Positions 20,204-31,296 of a stretch of 64,000 bases of DNA are shown here, piece after piece. Positions within the stretch are counted from its first letter, which is position 1, and every line of letters begins with the position of its first letter. Both the position numbers and the translations under genes were made by a program. This stretch comes from Pontivivens ytuae (lineage in GTDB: Bacteria; Pseudomonadota; Alphaproteobacteria; Rhodobacterales; Rhodobacteraceae). The stretch is taken from the NCBI RefSeq assembly GCF_015679265.1, contig NZ_CP064942.1:806001-870000 (forward strand), given 5' to 3'. Under the pieces are notes generated by a model, which was not told the origin of the DNA, searched no databases, and worked only from the letters and a program-made list of their open reading frames with translations.

Positions 20204-21207
20204 GCCCCCTCACCGATATCCTCAGACGCCAGATCGCCCAGACGGGTCCGCTGACCATCGCGGAGTTCATGCAGGCCGCCCTCCAGCATCCGGAGCTTGG
20301 CTACTACATCACCCGCGATCCGCTGGGCGCGGGCGGCGACTTCACCACCGCGCCGGAGGTCCACCAGATCTTCGGCGAGATGATCGGGCTCTGGCTCGCG
20401 CAGGTCCGCATGGACCGCGGCCCGGCGACGCTGGTGGAGCTCGGCCCCGGCCGCGGCACCCTGATGGCCGACATCCTGCGCGTCTGGCGGCAGCTCGGCC
20501 TCGACGCGGACGTGATCCTCGTCGAGACCTCGCCCGCCCTGCGCGCCCGCCAGAGCGAGACCCTCGGCGATGTCCGCTGGGTCGACCGGGTCGAGGATCT
20601 GCCGGGCGGCCCCCTCCTCCTGATCGCCAACGAGTTCTTCGACGCACTGCCGATCCGCCAGTTCGTCCGCACCCAAGGCAGATGGGCCGAGCGAGTCGTG
20701 GGCCTCGACGGTGAGACGCTCGCCTTCGGCCTCAAGGCCCCGCAGCCGCAGCCCCAGCTCGACCGCCTGTTCCCAGCCACGCCCGAGGACACGCTCGTCG
20801 AATGGTGCCCCGCCGCGGCCCCGATCCTGCAGCACCTCGCCCCGAAGCTCGTCGCCGCCCTCCTCATCGACTACGGCGCGTGGGACGGGACCGGCGACAC
20901 GTTGCAGGCGCTCCACGATCACCAGCCGGTGGGTCCGCTCGCCGCCCCTGGCACCGCGGATCTCACCGCCCATGTCAACTTCTCCCACCTCGCCGCGGCC
21001 GCCGGACTGCCCCACGCCTTCGACACCCAGGGCGCGTTCCTCGAACGGCTCGGCATCACCGCCCGCGCCCAGGCGCTCGCGTCCAAGGACCCCGGCATCG
21101 CCGCCGCGCACCGGCGGCTCGTGCATCCGGGCGAAATGGGCACACTCTTCAAGGTCCTTGCCCTCGCACCCCCCGGCCCGGCCCTTCCGGGCTTCGCACC
21201 CGGTTGA
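20200..21207 (+). CDS. SAM-dependent methyltransferase, MidA/NDUFAF7 family
   Basis: This 335-residue protein starts at GTG 20200, inside the lgt stop. It shows the family opening TIAEFMQAALQHPELGYY, the SAM-binding motif LVELGPGRGTLMADIL near residue 85, and ANEFFDALPIRQF. The mitochondrial homologue NDUFAF7 methylates an arginine of a complex I subunit; bacterial members sit next to lgt in many Alphaproteobacteria. The protein substrate here is not known. Confidence 0.88.
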   Translation: MSPLTDILRRQIAQTGPLTIAEFMQAALQHPELGYYITRDPLGAGGDFTTAPEVHQIFGEMIGLWLAQVRMDRGPATLVELGPGRGTLMADILRVWRQLGLDADVILVETSPALRARQSETLGDVRWVDRVEDLPGGPLLLIANEFFDALPIRQFVRTQGRWAERVVGLDGETLAFGLKAPQPQPQLDRLFPATPEDTLVEWCPAAAPILQHLAPKLVAALLIDYGAWDGTGDTLQALHDHQPVGPLAAPGTADLTAHVNFSHLAAAAGLPHAFDTQGAFLERLGITARAQALASKDPGIAAAHRRLVHPGEMGTLFKVLALAPPGPALPGFAPG

Positions 21208-21261
21208 CGGACGCGTCCCTCCTGCGCTTACAAGGAGAAAAGCGCACGCCGGACGAGTAGC

Positions 21262-22017
21262 ATGACCCTCGAGATCCTCGCCTCAGACCTCTTGTCCGAT
21301 GTCCGTCACGGGTTCTTCACCCGCCGCGGCGGCGCATCCTCGGGCATCTTCGCGGGGCTCAACTGCGGTCCGGGCTCGTCCGACCAGTCCGAGGCGGTGC
21401 GCATCAACCGCGCCCGCGTGGCCGACGCGATGGACGTGGACTGCGACCGGCTCATCAGCCTCGCCCAGATCCATTCGCCGGACGTCGTCACCCTCGACAC
21501 CGCGCCCGGGGATCGCCCGCAGGCCGACGCCATGGTCACGGCCGCGCCGGGCCTCGTCCTCGGCATCCTCACCGCCGATTGCGCGCCGGTCCTCCTCGCC
21601 GATCGCGAGGCGGGCGTCGTCGGCGCGGCCCATGCCGGGTGGAAGGGCGCCCTTGGCGGTGTGCTCGAATCGACCGTCAGCGCCATGGAACGCCTCGGCG
21701 CGCGCGCCGACGCCATCCGCGCCACGGTCGGCCCCACGATCAGCCAGCGCAATTACGAGGTCGGGCAGGACTTCATGGAACGCTTCGTCGACGAGGACAC
21801 TGTGCATTCCCGCTTCTTCGTCCACGGCCGCGAGCCGGACAAGGTGCAGTTCGACCTGCCGGGCTTCGTGCTCCACCGCCTCCGCTCCATCGGGGTGGAC
21901 GCCGAGTGGACCGGCCACTGCACCTATGCCGAGCCCGACCGCTTCTACTCCTACCGCCGCGCCACCCATCTGGGCGAGGCGGACTATGGCAGGCTGATCG
22001 CCTGCATCCGCCTGTGA
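21262..22017 (+). CDS. pgeF: Peptidoglycan editing factor / multicopper polyphenol oxidase family
   Basis: This 251-residue YfiH-type protein has the zinc/copper ligand motifs LTADCAPVLL, GAAHAGWKGALGG and GHCTYAEPDRFYSYRR. PgeF removes wrongly incorporated L-serine from peptidoglycan precursors in E. coli; purine-nucleoside and laccase activities are also reported in the family. It lies 54 bases after the methyltransferase gene and overlaps the next gene by four bases, so it belongs to the lgt operon. Confidence 0.9.
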   Translation: MTLEILASDLLSDVRHGFFTRRGGASSGIFAGLNCGPGSSDQSEAVRINRARVADAMDVDCDRLISLAQIHSPDVVTLDTAPGDRPQADAMVTAAPGLVLGILTADCAPVLLADREAGVVGAAHAGWKGALGGVLESTVSAMERLGARADAIRATVGPTISQRNYEVGQDFMERFVDEDTVHSRFFVHGREPDKVQFDLPGFVLHRLRSIGVDAEWTGHCTYAEPDRFYSYRRATHLGEADYGRLIACIRL

Positions 22018-23141
22018 TCTTCGCGGCCGAGGAATACGCCGCCCGCAAGGCGAAGCTGCGGGCCGAGATGGCGCGACGCGGCCTCGACGCCGTGCTCCTC
22101 TTCGCGCCCGAGAGCCATTACTGGCTCACCGGCTTCGACACGTTCGGCTTCTGCTTCTTCCAATGCCTGATCGTGACGGAGGAGGGCACGCATCTCCTCA
22201 CGCGCTCCGCCGATCTGCGGCAGGCGCAGGAGACCTCGGACATCGAGGACATCCGCGTCTGGACCGACGGCAAGGACGACCCGGTGGAGCGGCTTGCCGA
22301 CTGGCTCACCGAGCTCGGCCCGAAGCGTATCGGCCTCGAATCCGACACCCACGGCCTCACCTTCACCAATGGCCGCCGCCTGACCGCGCGGCTGCCCGAC
22401 CTCATCGACACCCCCGACATCGTGCATCCGCTACGCCTCGTGAAATCCGAGGCCGAGATCGCCTGCATCCGCCGCGCCGCGGAGCTCGGGGACGCCGCCT
22501 ACGAGGCCGCCCTTCCCATGATGCGCCCCGGCGGGGACGAGGGCGTGATCCTCGCCGCCATGCAGGCCGCGGTGTTCGCGGAGGGTGGCGACTTCTCCGG
22601 CAACCCGCCGATCATCGGCTCGGGCGAACGTGCGCTGCTCTGCCGTTACGCCAGCGGCCGACGTCAGCTCGACCGGCAGGACCAGCTCACGCTGGAATGG
22701 GCCAGAGTCTGGCGCCAGTACCACGCGGCGCTCATGCGCACCGTCGTCATCGGCCAGCCCACGGACCGCCACATCGCGCTGCACGCCGCCGCCCGCGAGG
22801 CGCTGGAGGCGTGCGAGGCGCACCTCACCCCCGGCACCGAGATGCGGGAGGTCTTCGCCGCCCATGCCGACACGCTCGACGCCCACGGCCTCGCCGCCCA
22901 CCGCCTCAACGCCTGCGGCTATTCGCTGGGCGCCCGATACGCGCCGAGCTGGATGGAGCCGCAGATGTTCCACGCGGGCGCCGACACGGTCATCGGCCCG
23001 GGCATGGTCTTCTTCCTCCACATGATCCTGATGGAAAGCGAAACGGGCACCGCCATGACCCTCGGCCGCACGTCGCTCGTCACCGAGACCGGGGCCGAGC
23101 CCCTCTCCCGCCTGTCGCTGGAGCTGCCCGTCTCCGCATGA
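22014..23141 (+). CDS. M24-type (pita-bread) hydrolase lacking the usual metal ligands
   Basis: This 375-residue protein starts at GTG 22014, overlapping pgeF by four bases. It has the creatinase N domain (1-125) and the pita-bread fold (135-370). The usual metal ligands are changed: where metallopeptidases have Asp in D.G....GY..D, this protein has LEWARVWRQYHAALMRT, and the GHGIG histidine is replaced in CGYSLGARYAPSW. This resembles creatinase and ectoine hydrolase DoeA, which work without metal. It is therefore more likely an amidohydrolase-like member than an Xaa-Pro peptidase. The substrate is unknown. Confidence 0.8.
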   Translation: MIFAAEEYAARKAKLRAEMARRGLDAVLLFAPESHYWLTGFDTFGFCFFQCLIVTEEGTHLLTRSADLRQAQETSDIEDIRVWTDGKDDPVERLADWLTELGPKRIGLESDTHGLTFTNGRRLTARLPDLIDTPDIVHPLRLVKSEAEIACIRRAAELGDAAYEAALPMMRPGGDEGVILAAMQAAVFAEGGDFSGNPPIIGSGERALLCRYASGRRQLDRQDQLTLEWARVWRQYHAALMRTVVIGQPTDRHIALHAAAREALEACEAHLTPGTEMREVFAAHADTLDAHGLAAHRLNACGYSLGARYAPSWMEPQMFHAGADTVIGPGMVFFLHMILMESETGTAMTLGRTSLVTETGAEPLSRLSLELPVSA

Positions 23142-23596
23142 TCCGCGCCCTCCTGCTCCTGCTCGCGCTCGGGGCCTGCACGCCGCCGCCGACCGACCTG
23201 CCCGCCGACGCGCTCCTGTCCAACGACGTCATCGTCCGGGTCCGCGTCGATCTCAGCGCAGATCCGGAGATCGCGCAGGTCATCGCGACCGAGACCGCGA
23301 CGCTCCTCGGCCCGCCGGCCCTGTTTCCGGAGATCCGGGGCGACGAGTTCGTGCTGGTGATGCGGGGGCGTGTGGTCCGCGGTTTCGGCGCCGATGGCCG
23401 GCCGGCGCTCGCCATGGACTGGGACGTGCGCGACCCCGGCGGCACCGAGGTCGCCCTCTTCCGCATCGCGATCCATCCGCGCGACGGCGCGGGCGACACG
23501 ATCTCCCGCCGCGATGCGAGGGGCCTCGCGTTCTATTCCGCCGAGGGTCTGATCCTTCAGGACGAAGTGCGCGAGATCATCCGCGCCCGACGCTGA
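23138..23596 (+). CDS. Small predicted lipoprotein
   Basis: This 152-residue protein has a short hydrophobic signal with lipobox LALGAC (Cys14), so it should be lipidated by the Lgt enzyme of the same operon. The mature part has no recognised domain; it alternates beta and charged segments (VRVRVDLSADPEIAQVIATE). It overlaps the M24 gene by ATGA and ends the operon. A hairpin follows at 23613-23642 before the convergent lrp gene. Confidence 0.7.
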   Translation: MIRALLLLLALGACTPPPTDLPADALLSNDVIVRVRVDLSADPEIAQVIATETATLLGPPALFPEIRGDEFVLVMRGRVVRGFGADGRPALAMDWDVRDPGGTEVALFRIAIHPRDGAGDTISRRDARGLAFYSAEGLILQDEVREIIRARR

Positions 23597-23612
23597 CCTG
23601 TGAGTTGCAAAA

Positions 23613-23642
23613 CTGCGAAGTCTGAAGTTTGCAAATTCGCAG
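23613..23642. terminator. Hairpin between convergent genes
   Basis: CTGCGAA (23613-23619) and TTCGCAG (23636-23642) form 7-base arms around a 16-base loop in the 48-base gap between the lipoprotein gene and the convergent lrp gene. There is no T-run; a bidirectional terminator is likely but weakly supported. Confidence 0.4.
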
Positions 23643-23644
23643 CT

Positions 23645-24148
23645 TCAGGCCGCCCCTTCCGCCACCCGTGCTTCGAGCACATCGAACGGCACGCCCGGCT
23701 CGTTCTTCGCGTTGCGGATCACCAACGAGGTCTTCACGCTCGCCACGTTGTCCGCCGCCGTCAGTTCTTCCGTCAGGAAGCTCTGGAACGTGCTCAGGTC
23801 CGGTGCCACGCATTTGAGGATGAAGTCGATCTCACCGTTGAGCATGTGGCACTCGCGCACCAGCGGCCAGTTGCGGCACGCCTCCTCGAAAGCACTGAGG
23901 TCCCGCTCCGCCTGGCTGCGCAGGGACACCATGGCGAAGACCTGTACCTCGAAACCGAGCTCGCGGGCGTTGACCCGCGCGTGGTAGTCGGTGATGAAGC
24001 CCGTCTCCTCCAGCGCGCGTACGCGGCGCAGGCAGGGCGGGGCGGAGATGCCGACCCGCCGGCTCAGCTCCACATTCGTCATGCGGCCGTCCGCCTGCAG
24101 TTCGGCGAGGATCTTGCGGTCGATCGGGTCGAGCTTGATGCTGGGCAT
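23645..24148 (-). CDS. Lrp/AsnC family transcriptional regulator
   Basis: This 167-residue regulator has an N-terminal helix-turn-helix (LDPIDRKILAELQADGRMTN then ELSRRVGISAPPCLRRVRAL) and a C-terminal AsnC ligand domain with the GEIDFILKCVAPD stretch. Start at 24148 (MPSIKLDP) fits the family; a start six codons earlier is possible. It is divergent from the ELM1-like gene with a 100-base shared AT-richer promoter region. The amino acid effector and the regulon are unknown. Confidence 0.9.
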   Translation of the reverse strand: MPSIKLDPIDRKILAELQADGRMTNVELSRRVGISAPPCLRRVRALEETGFITDYHARVNARELGFEVQVFAMVSLRSQAERDLSAFEEACRNWPLVRECHMLNGEIDFILKCVAPDLSTFQSFLTEELTAADNVASVKTSLVIRNAKNEPGVPFDVLEARVAEGAA

Positions 24149-24248
24149 GGGGGCCTTTACGGTCATTGCGCGCCAACCGGCGCAAGATGCAGCGCAATCT
24201 ATGCATCGCCCCCTCCAAACGCAATATTATTTCAGGACAACGCAAGAA

Positions 24249-26999
<2,751 letters not shown>

Positions 27000-27169
27000 G
27001 CCGCACCGGCTCAGCAACAGCGTTCGCCGGACGTCAACGTTAACGGGCTGTTGTTCCAACTGCGGTAGATGCCGCGCCACGCCGTCCTTTTCCTGCGGAG
27101 CGCTGTTGTTTTCGCGATCCGCAGGGGGCAATTAGCCGCCGAACCAATATCCGGACAGGAAATCATACG

Positions 27170-28876
27170 ATGCTGCCGCAGCCGCACGCCCCCGTTCCCG
27201 AACTCTACGTCTCCTACGAGTCTGCCGCCAAGCTGAAGATCGAGGCGGGCGACCTGCCCTCCTGGGATCTCACCGCCCGGCAGGTCTGCGATCTGGAGCT
27301 GCTGATGAACGGCGGCTTCAACCCGCTGAAGGGCTTCCTGAGCGAGGAGGACTACGACAGCGTCGTGGAGACGATGCGGCTCAAGGACGGCTCCCTCTGG
27401 CCGATGCCGATCACCCTCGACGTGTCCGAGAAGTTCGCCGACGGCATCAATGAGGGACAGGACATCGCCCTGCGTGATCCGGAGGGCGTGATCCTCGCCA
27501 TCCTCTCCGTCACCGACAAGTGGGTGCCGAACAAGGCGCGCGAGGCGGAGAAGGTCTTCGGCGCCGACGACGCCGCGCACCCGGCGGTCAACTACCTGCA
27601 CAACGTCGCGGGTCCGGTCTATCTGGGCGGCCCGATCACCGGCATCCAGCAGCCGGTGCACTACGACTACCGCGCCCGCCGCGACACGCCGAACGAGCTG
27701 CGCGCCTTCTTCCGCAAGATGGGCTGGCGTCGCGTCGTCGCCTTCCAGACCCGCAATCCACTGCACCGCGCGCACCAGGAGCTGACCTTCCGCGCCGCGA
27801 AGGAAGCGCAGGCGAACCTCCTGATCCACCCGGTCGTCGGCATGACGAAGCCGGGCGACATCGACCACTTCACCCGCGTGCGCTGCTACGAGGCGGTGCT
27901 CGACAAGTACCCCGCGGCCACCACGCACCTCTCCCTGCTGAACCTCGCCATGCGCATGGCAGGTCCGCGTGAGGCCGTCTGGCACGGCCTGATCCGCAAG
28001 AACCACGGCTGCACCCACTTCATCGTGGGCCGCGACCACGCAGGCCCCGGCAAGAACTCCGCCGGTGAGGATTTCTACGGCCCCTACGACGCGCAGGACC
28101 TCTTCAAGGAGCACGCGGACGAGATCGGCATCGAGATGCTGGACTTCAAGCACATGGTCTACGTGCAGGAGCGCGCCGAGTACCAGCCGATCGACGAGGT
28201 GGAAAAGGACGCGACCGTCCTCAACATCTCCGGCACCGAGCTGCGCCGCCGTCTTCAGGAAGGGCTGGAGATCCCCGAGTGGTTTTCCTTCCCCGAGGTG
28301 GTCGAGGAACTGCGCCGCACCAAGCCGCCGCGCTCCAAGCAGGGCTTCACCGTGTTCTTCACCGGCCTCTCCGGCTCCGGCAAGTCCACCATCGCCAACG
28401 CGCTGATGGTCAAGCTGATGGAGATGGGCGGTCGCCCGGTGACGCTCCTCGACGGTGATATCGTGCGGAAGAACCTGAGCTCCGAGCTCGGCTTCTCCAA
28501 GGAGCACCGCGATCTGAACATCCGTCGCATCGGATATGTCGCGTCCGAGATCACCAAGAACGGCGGCATCGCGATCTGCGCGCCCATCGCGCCCTACACC
28601 GCGACCCGCCGTGCCGTCCGCGAGGATATCGAGAGCTTCGGCGCCTTCGTCGAGGTCCACGTCGCCACCTCGCTGGAGGAATGCGAGCGCCGCGACCGCA
28701 AGGGCCTCTACAAGCTCGCGCGTGAAGGAAAGATCAAGGAGTTCACCGGCATCTCCGACCCCTACGAGGCCCCGACTCAGGCCGAGTTGGTGGTGGACAC
28801 CGAAGGCCAGGAGGTCGACTTCTGCGCCCAGCAGGTGATCCTGAAGCTGGAACAAATGGGCCTGATCGCCGCCTGA
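27170..28876 (+). CDS. sat/cysC: Bifunctional ATP sulfurylase / APS kinase
   Basis: This 568-residue protein activates sulfate in two steps, to adenylylsulfate and then PAPS. The sulfurylase part (1-385) has the active-site motif QTRNPLHRAHQ near residue 193 and GRDHAGPGK. The kinase part (about 390-568) has the P-loop TGLSGSGKST near residue 400 and the DGD motif in LLDGDIVRKNLS. This Sat-CysC order is usual in Roseobacter relatives and replaces CysDN. A good terminator follows at 28927. Confidence 0.95.
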   Translation: MLPQPHAPVPELYVSYESAAKLKIEAGDLPSWDLTARQVCDLELLMNGGFNPLKGFLSEEDYDSVVETMRLKDGSLWPMPITLDVSEKFADGINEGQDIALRDPEGVILAILSVTDKWVPNKAREAEKVFGADDAAHPAVNYLHNVAGPVYLGGPITGIQQPVHYDYRARRDTPNELRAFFRKMGWRRVVAFQTRNPLHRAHQELTFRAAKEAQANLLIHPVVGMTKPGDIDHFTRVRCYEAVLDKYPAATTHLSLLNLAMRMAGPREAVWHGLIRKNHGCTHFIVGRDHAGPGKNSAGEDFYGPYDAQDLFKEHADEIGIEMLDFKHMVYVQERAEYQPIDEVEKDATVLNISGTELRRRLQEGLEIPEWFSFPEVVEELRRTKPPRSKQGFTVFFTGLSGSGKSTIANALMVKLMEMGGRPVTLLDGDIVRKNLSSELGFSKEHRDLNIRRIGYVASEITKNGGIAICAPIAPYTATRRAVREDIESFGAFVEVHVATSLEECERRDRKGLYKLAREGKIKEFTGISDPYEAPTQAELVVDTEGQEVDFCAQQVILKLEQMGLIAA

Positions 28877-28926
28877 TTTTAGAGAGGTGCCGGACCAGAT
28901 CCGGCACGGTTCCACGACTTGAAACC

Positions 28927-28954
28927 GCCCCGGCCGAAGCGCCGGGGCCTTTTC
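28927..28954 (+). terminator. Rho-independent terminator after sat/cysC
   Basis: Perfect 8-base arms GCCCCGGC/GCCGGGGC with a CGAAGC loop are followed by CCTTTTCG, 51 bases after the stop codon of sat/cysC. Confidence 0.85.
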
Positions 28955-29024
28955 GTTTGCGGGGCGAACATTCTGGTCATCGCGACCGCGCGTTGCTACA
29001 TATGTGACAACGAAAGGATCCGCC

Positions 29025-29240
29025 ATGAAACTGCGTAAGATCGGCAACTCCGTCGGCGTCCTGCTTCCCAAGGACGTCCTCGCCACCGCCAACCTCTCCG
29101 AAGGGGAGGAGGTCACGGTGGTGCCCGTGCAGGACGGCGTCTTCGTGAGTGCCGCCAACAGCCCTCAGGGCCGGATGCTCGCCGCGGCCCTCGAAGACAT
29201 GAACGACCGGCCGGACCTCTACCGCAAGCTCGCCGAATGA
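29025..29240 (+). CDS. AbrB/MazE-type antitoxin
   Basis: This 71-residue protein has a swapped-hairpin SpoVT/AbrB domain (MKLRKIGNSVGVLLPKDVL) that binds DNA, and an acidic C-terminal tail (ALEDMNDRPDLYRKLAE) that should wrap the toxin. A GAAAGGATCC site precedes the ATG. It overlaps the doc gene by ATGA. The pair likely represses its own promoter in the 70 bases after the sat/cysC terminator. Confidence 0.88.
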   Translation: MKLRKIGNSVGVLLPKDVLATANLSEGEEVTVVPVQDGVFVSAANSPQGRMLAAALEDMNDRPDLYRKLAE

Positions 29241-29614
29241 TCCTGCCCGATGCGGCGACGCTCCGCATCTTCCACGACGCACAGCTGAAGCGCTTCGGTG
29301 GCGCGCCTGGCCTGCGCGATCCGGGCCTCCTGGAGGCTGCGGTCGGCCGCGTTCACAGCGCGCTCGCCTATGTGGAGATGGATGCGGTCGAGGCCGCGGC
29401 GATGCTCTGCCACGCGGTGCTCAAGAACCATGCCTTCGTCGATGGCAACAAGCGCACCGCCTATGGTGCCCTCGTCATGGTTCTGGCCGGCAATGGCTTG
29501 CGGCTGAAGGCCGGGGATATGGAGATCGCGGACATGATCCTGACTGCCGCCGGCAGTCAGGACGGTCACGACGTCATCGCGGACTGGCTTCGGCCACGTG
29601 TCGACGCGCGCTGA
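29237..29614 (+). CDS. doc: Doc-type (Fic fold) death-on-curing toxin
   Basis: This 125-residue protein has the Fic/Doc motif HAFVDGNKRTA (His65). Doc proteins phosphorylate elongation factor Tu and so stop translation. The motif has the Lys of Doc (GNK) rather than the GNGR of AMP-transferring Fic proteins. Start ATG overlaps the antitoxin stop. Its 3' end is 16 bases from the convergent FkbM gene. Confidence 0.9.
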   Translation: MILPDAATLRIFHDAQLKRFGGAPGLRDPGLLEAAVGRVHSALAYVEMDAVEAAAMLCHAVLKNHAFVDGNKRTAYGALVMVLAGNGLRLKAGDMEIADMILTAAGSQDGHDVIADWLRPRVDAR

Positions 29615-29629
29615 AACGGTGGAGCCTCC

Positions 29630-30370
29630 TCAAGCCCCCGGCGTGAAGATCACGTTGTTGACGTAGGCGCGATCCTCCGGCGGGCGGGCGGATTGCAGGT
29701 CCGCGAACTCGTCCAGCGTCACGGGTTCCAGCCGCCCGCTGCGCCAGACTTGAGCCTTGTAGCCCAGCGCAGCAAGGTCCGCGAAGATGCCCGCGACGTC
29801 GGCCCCATGGCGGAACTCCGTCTCGACCATCAGCAGGGGCTTGTGCCGCCGCAGCGTCTCCCGCGCGCCGTCGAGCATCGCCTTCTCGTGCCCTTCCACG
29901 TCGATCTTGATGAAGTCGATTGCGCCGTCCAGGCCCGCCGTCACCTCGTCGAGGGGCACCGATCGCACGGTCTCGCGCACGACCTCCGTCCCCTCCGCCA
30001 GCGCCCCCGGCGCAATCGTGGCGCGCGTCGAGACCCGGCGGCCATCGGCGGCAACGGGCACCTCGAGAGACGCCTCGCCGCCCCGGTCCGACAGCGCCAC
30101 TGTGTGCAGCTCCGCATTGCCCGACAGCGTCGCGCGCAGATAAGGCGCCAGCACCGGATCGGGCTCGAAGACATGCACCTTGCGGCTCAGCCCCGCCAGC
30201 TGGCGCGCATAGACCCCGCGGTTCGCCCCGATGTCGAGCGCGATGTCGCAAGCGAGGCGGGAGACCCAGCGATGCTCCCGCTCGCCCAGCCCCGCATGGA
30301 CCTGCAAAACATACCGGAGAAGGAGATCGAGGCGCGGCGGCAGCAGCGCCTCCAGACGGGATTTCAACAT
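29630..30370 (-). CDS. FkbM family methyltransferase
   Basis: This 246-residue protein has the SAM motif DIALDIGANRGVYARQLAG and the FkbM hallmark DFIKIDVEGHEKAMLDGA, with KPLLMVETE following. FkbM enzymes O-methylate sugars or secondary metabolites. The ATG at 30370 is the best start (longer in-frame extension has no support). It stands alone; the acceptor is unknown. Confidence 0.85.
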   Translation of the reverse strand: MLKSRLEALLPPRLDLLLRYVLQVHAGLGEREHRWVSRLACDIALDIGANRGVYARQLAGLSRKVHVFEPDPVLAPYLRATLSGNAELHTVALSDRGGEASLEVPVAADGRRVSTRATIAPGALAEGTEVVRETVRSVPLDEVTAGLDGAIDFIKIDVEGHEKAMLDGARETLRRHKPLLMVETEFRHGADVAGIFADLAALGYKAQVWRSGRLEPVTLDEFADLQSARPPEDRAYVNNVIFTPGA

Positions 30371-30416
30371 GCGCCCGACGCTACAGCCGCCCCCGAGACC
30401 CGTCCAGCATGCCAAC

Positions 30417-30446
30417 GAAAAAGCCCCGCACAGCGGCGGGGCTTTC
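30417..30446 (-). terminator. Terminator after the hsp20-DUF1150 operon
   Basis: On the minus strand, GAAAGCCCCGC and GCGGGGCTTT form a 10-base stem with a six-base loop, followed by TTCG. It lies 22 bases after the DUF1150 stop codon. Confidence 0.8.
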
Positions 30447-30468
30447 GCATTCGAACTCAAATGAAATG

Positions 30469-30687
30469 TCAGTGGACGCTGACCGGGGCCATCTCATGCT
30501 GGCGCGCCACCGCAAAGGCCAGGCGGCGGTCGCCGACGATGGCGATGCGCTCCCCGGTCTCCGCATGGATCGCGTAGAGCGTCGTCAGGTCCGTCTGCGC
30601 CCGAACATCCTCGGGCAGGTCATCGGCGCTGATGGTGCGGACATAGACGGTCCGGTCCGGCAGCGCATCGGGGGCGTGTTCCCTCAT
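30469..30687 (-). CDS. DUF1150 family protein, 72 residues
   Basis: The protein follows the DUF1150 pattern: VYVRTISADDLPEDVRAQ, a central LYAIHAETGERIAIV and the invariant end ARQHEMAPVSVH. The family is small, restricted mainly to Alphaproteobacteria, usually next to an Hsp20 gene, and of unknown function. Here it follows hsp20 with a 20-base gap and before a strong terminator, so the two are co-transcribed. A heat-stress role is inference from this linkage. Confidence 0.85.
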   Translation of the reverse strand: MREHAPDALPDRTVYVRTISADDLPEDVRAQTDLTTLYAIHAETGERIAIVGDRRLAFAVARQHEMAPVSVH

Positions 30688-30707
30688 CTCCGTATCTCCT
30701 CTCTCCG

Positions 30708-31121
30708 TCATGACCGCTTGATCTCGATCGACTGAACAACGCGCTCGGGCGCCTTGCGTTCGAGCGATATGTTCAACAGCCCGTGTTCCAGTTGCGCTCC
30801 GGTCACTTCCACACCCTCCGCCAGGACGAAGGAGCGGGAGAACTGGCGCGCCGCGATGCCTCGGTGGAGGAACACCCGCTCGCCCGTCTGGTCGGCCTGC
30901 TTGCCCCGGATCAGGAGCTGCCGGTCCTCCAGCGTGATGGCGAGGTCGTCCTCCGCGAAACCGGCCACCGCAAGCGTGATGCGGTAGGCGTTTTCGGCCG
31001 TCTGTTCGATATTGTAGGGCGGATATCCATCCGACCCGGCCTTGGCCGTCCGCTCCACCAGCCGGTCGAGTTCCTCGAAGCCGAGCAGGAACGGGTGCGA
31101 GCCAAAGGAATGGCGTGTCAT
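30708..31121 (-). CDS. Small heat shock protein Hsp20/IbpA
   Basis: This 137-residue alpha-crystallin-domain chaperone has PPYNIEQTAENAYRITLAVAG at the domain start, the RGIAARQFSRSFVL segment, and GLLNISLERKAPE near the end. A short C-terminal tail ends VQSIEIKRS, close to the I-x-I anchoring motif. It holds unfolded proteins in the cytoplasm. First gene of a two-gene operon with DUF1150. No clear heat-shock promoter or thermosensor hairpin could be identified upstream. Confidence 0.9.
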   Translation of the reverse strand: MTRHSFGSHPFLLGFEELDRLVERTAKAGSDGYPPYNIEQTAENAYRITLAVAGFAEDDLAITLEDRQLLIRGKQADQTGERVFLHRGIAARQFSRSFVLAEGVEVTGAQLEHGLLNISLERKAPERVVQSIEIKRS

Positions 31122-31296
31122 GGCGATGTCCTCGTTGCGTCAAGCGACATGTGCCCGGGTCCCGGTATCGGCGGCCCGGATACAAGAAATATGGGTGAGC
31201 GGCCCCGCACCCACAAGAGCCTGCGCGACGCGACGTCAGTGGCGCGAGGTGGCGTAACCGCGCTACGCTCTTCGGCAAAACGACAGGGGAAACACC

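Noticed and set aside
27011..29158. 715-codon minus-strand frame opposite sat/cysC
   Set aside because: Runs through several genes and a terminator with no protein pattern; composition artefact.
31122..31296. Heat-shock promoter or RNA thermometer upstream of hsp20
   Set aside because: CTTGTAT is present but no convincing partner box, and no ROSE-like hairpin covering the ribosome site.
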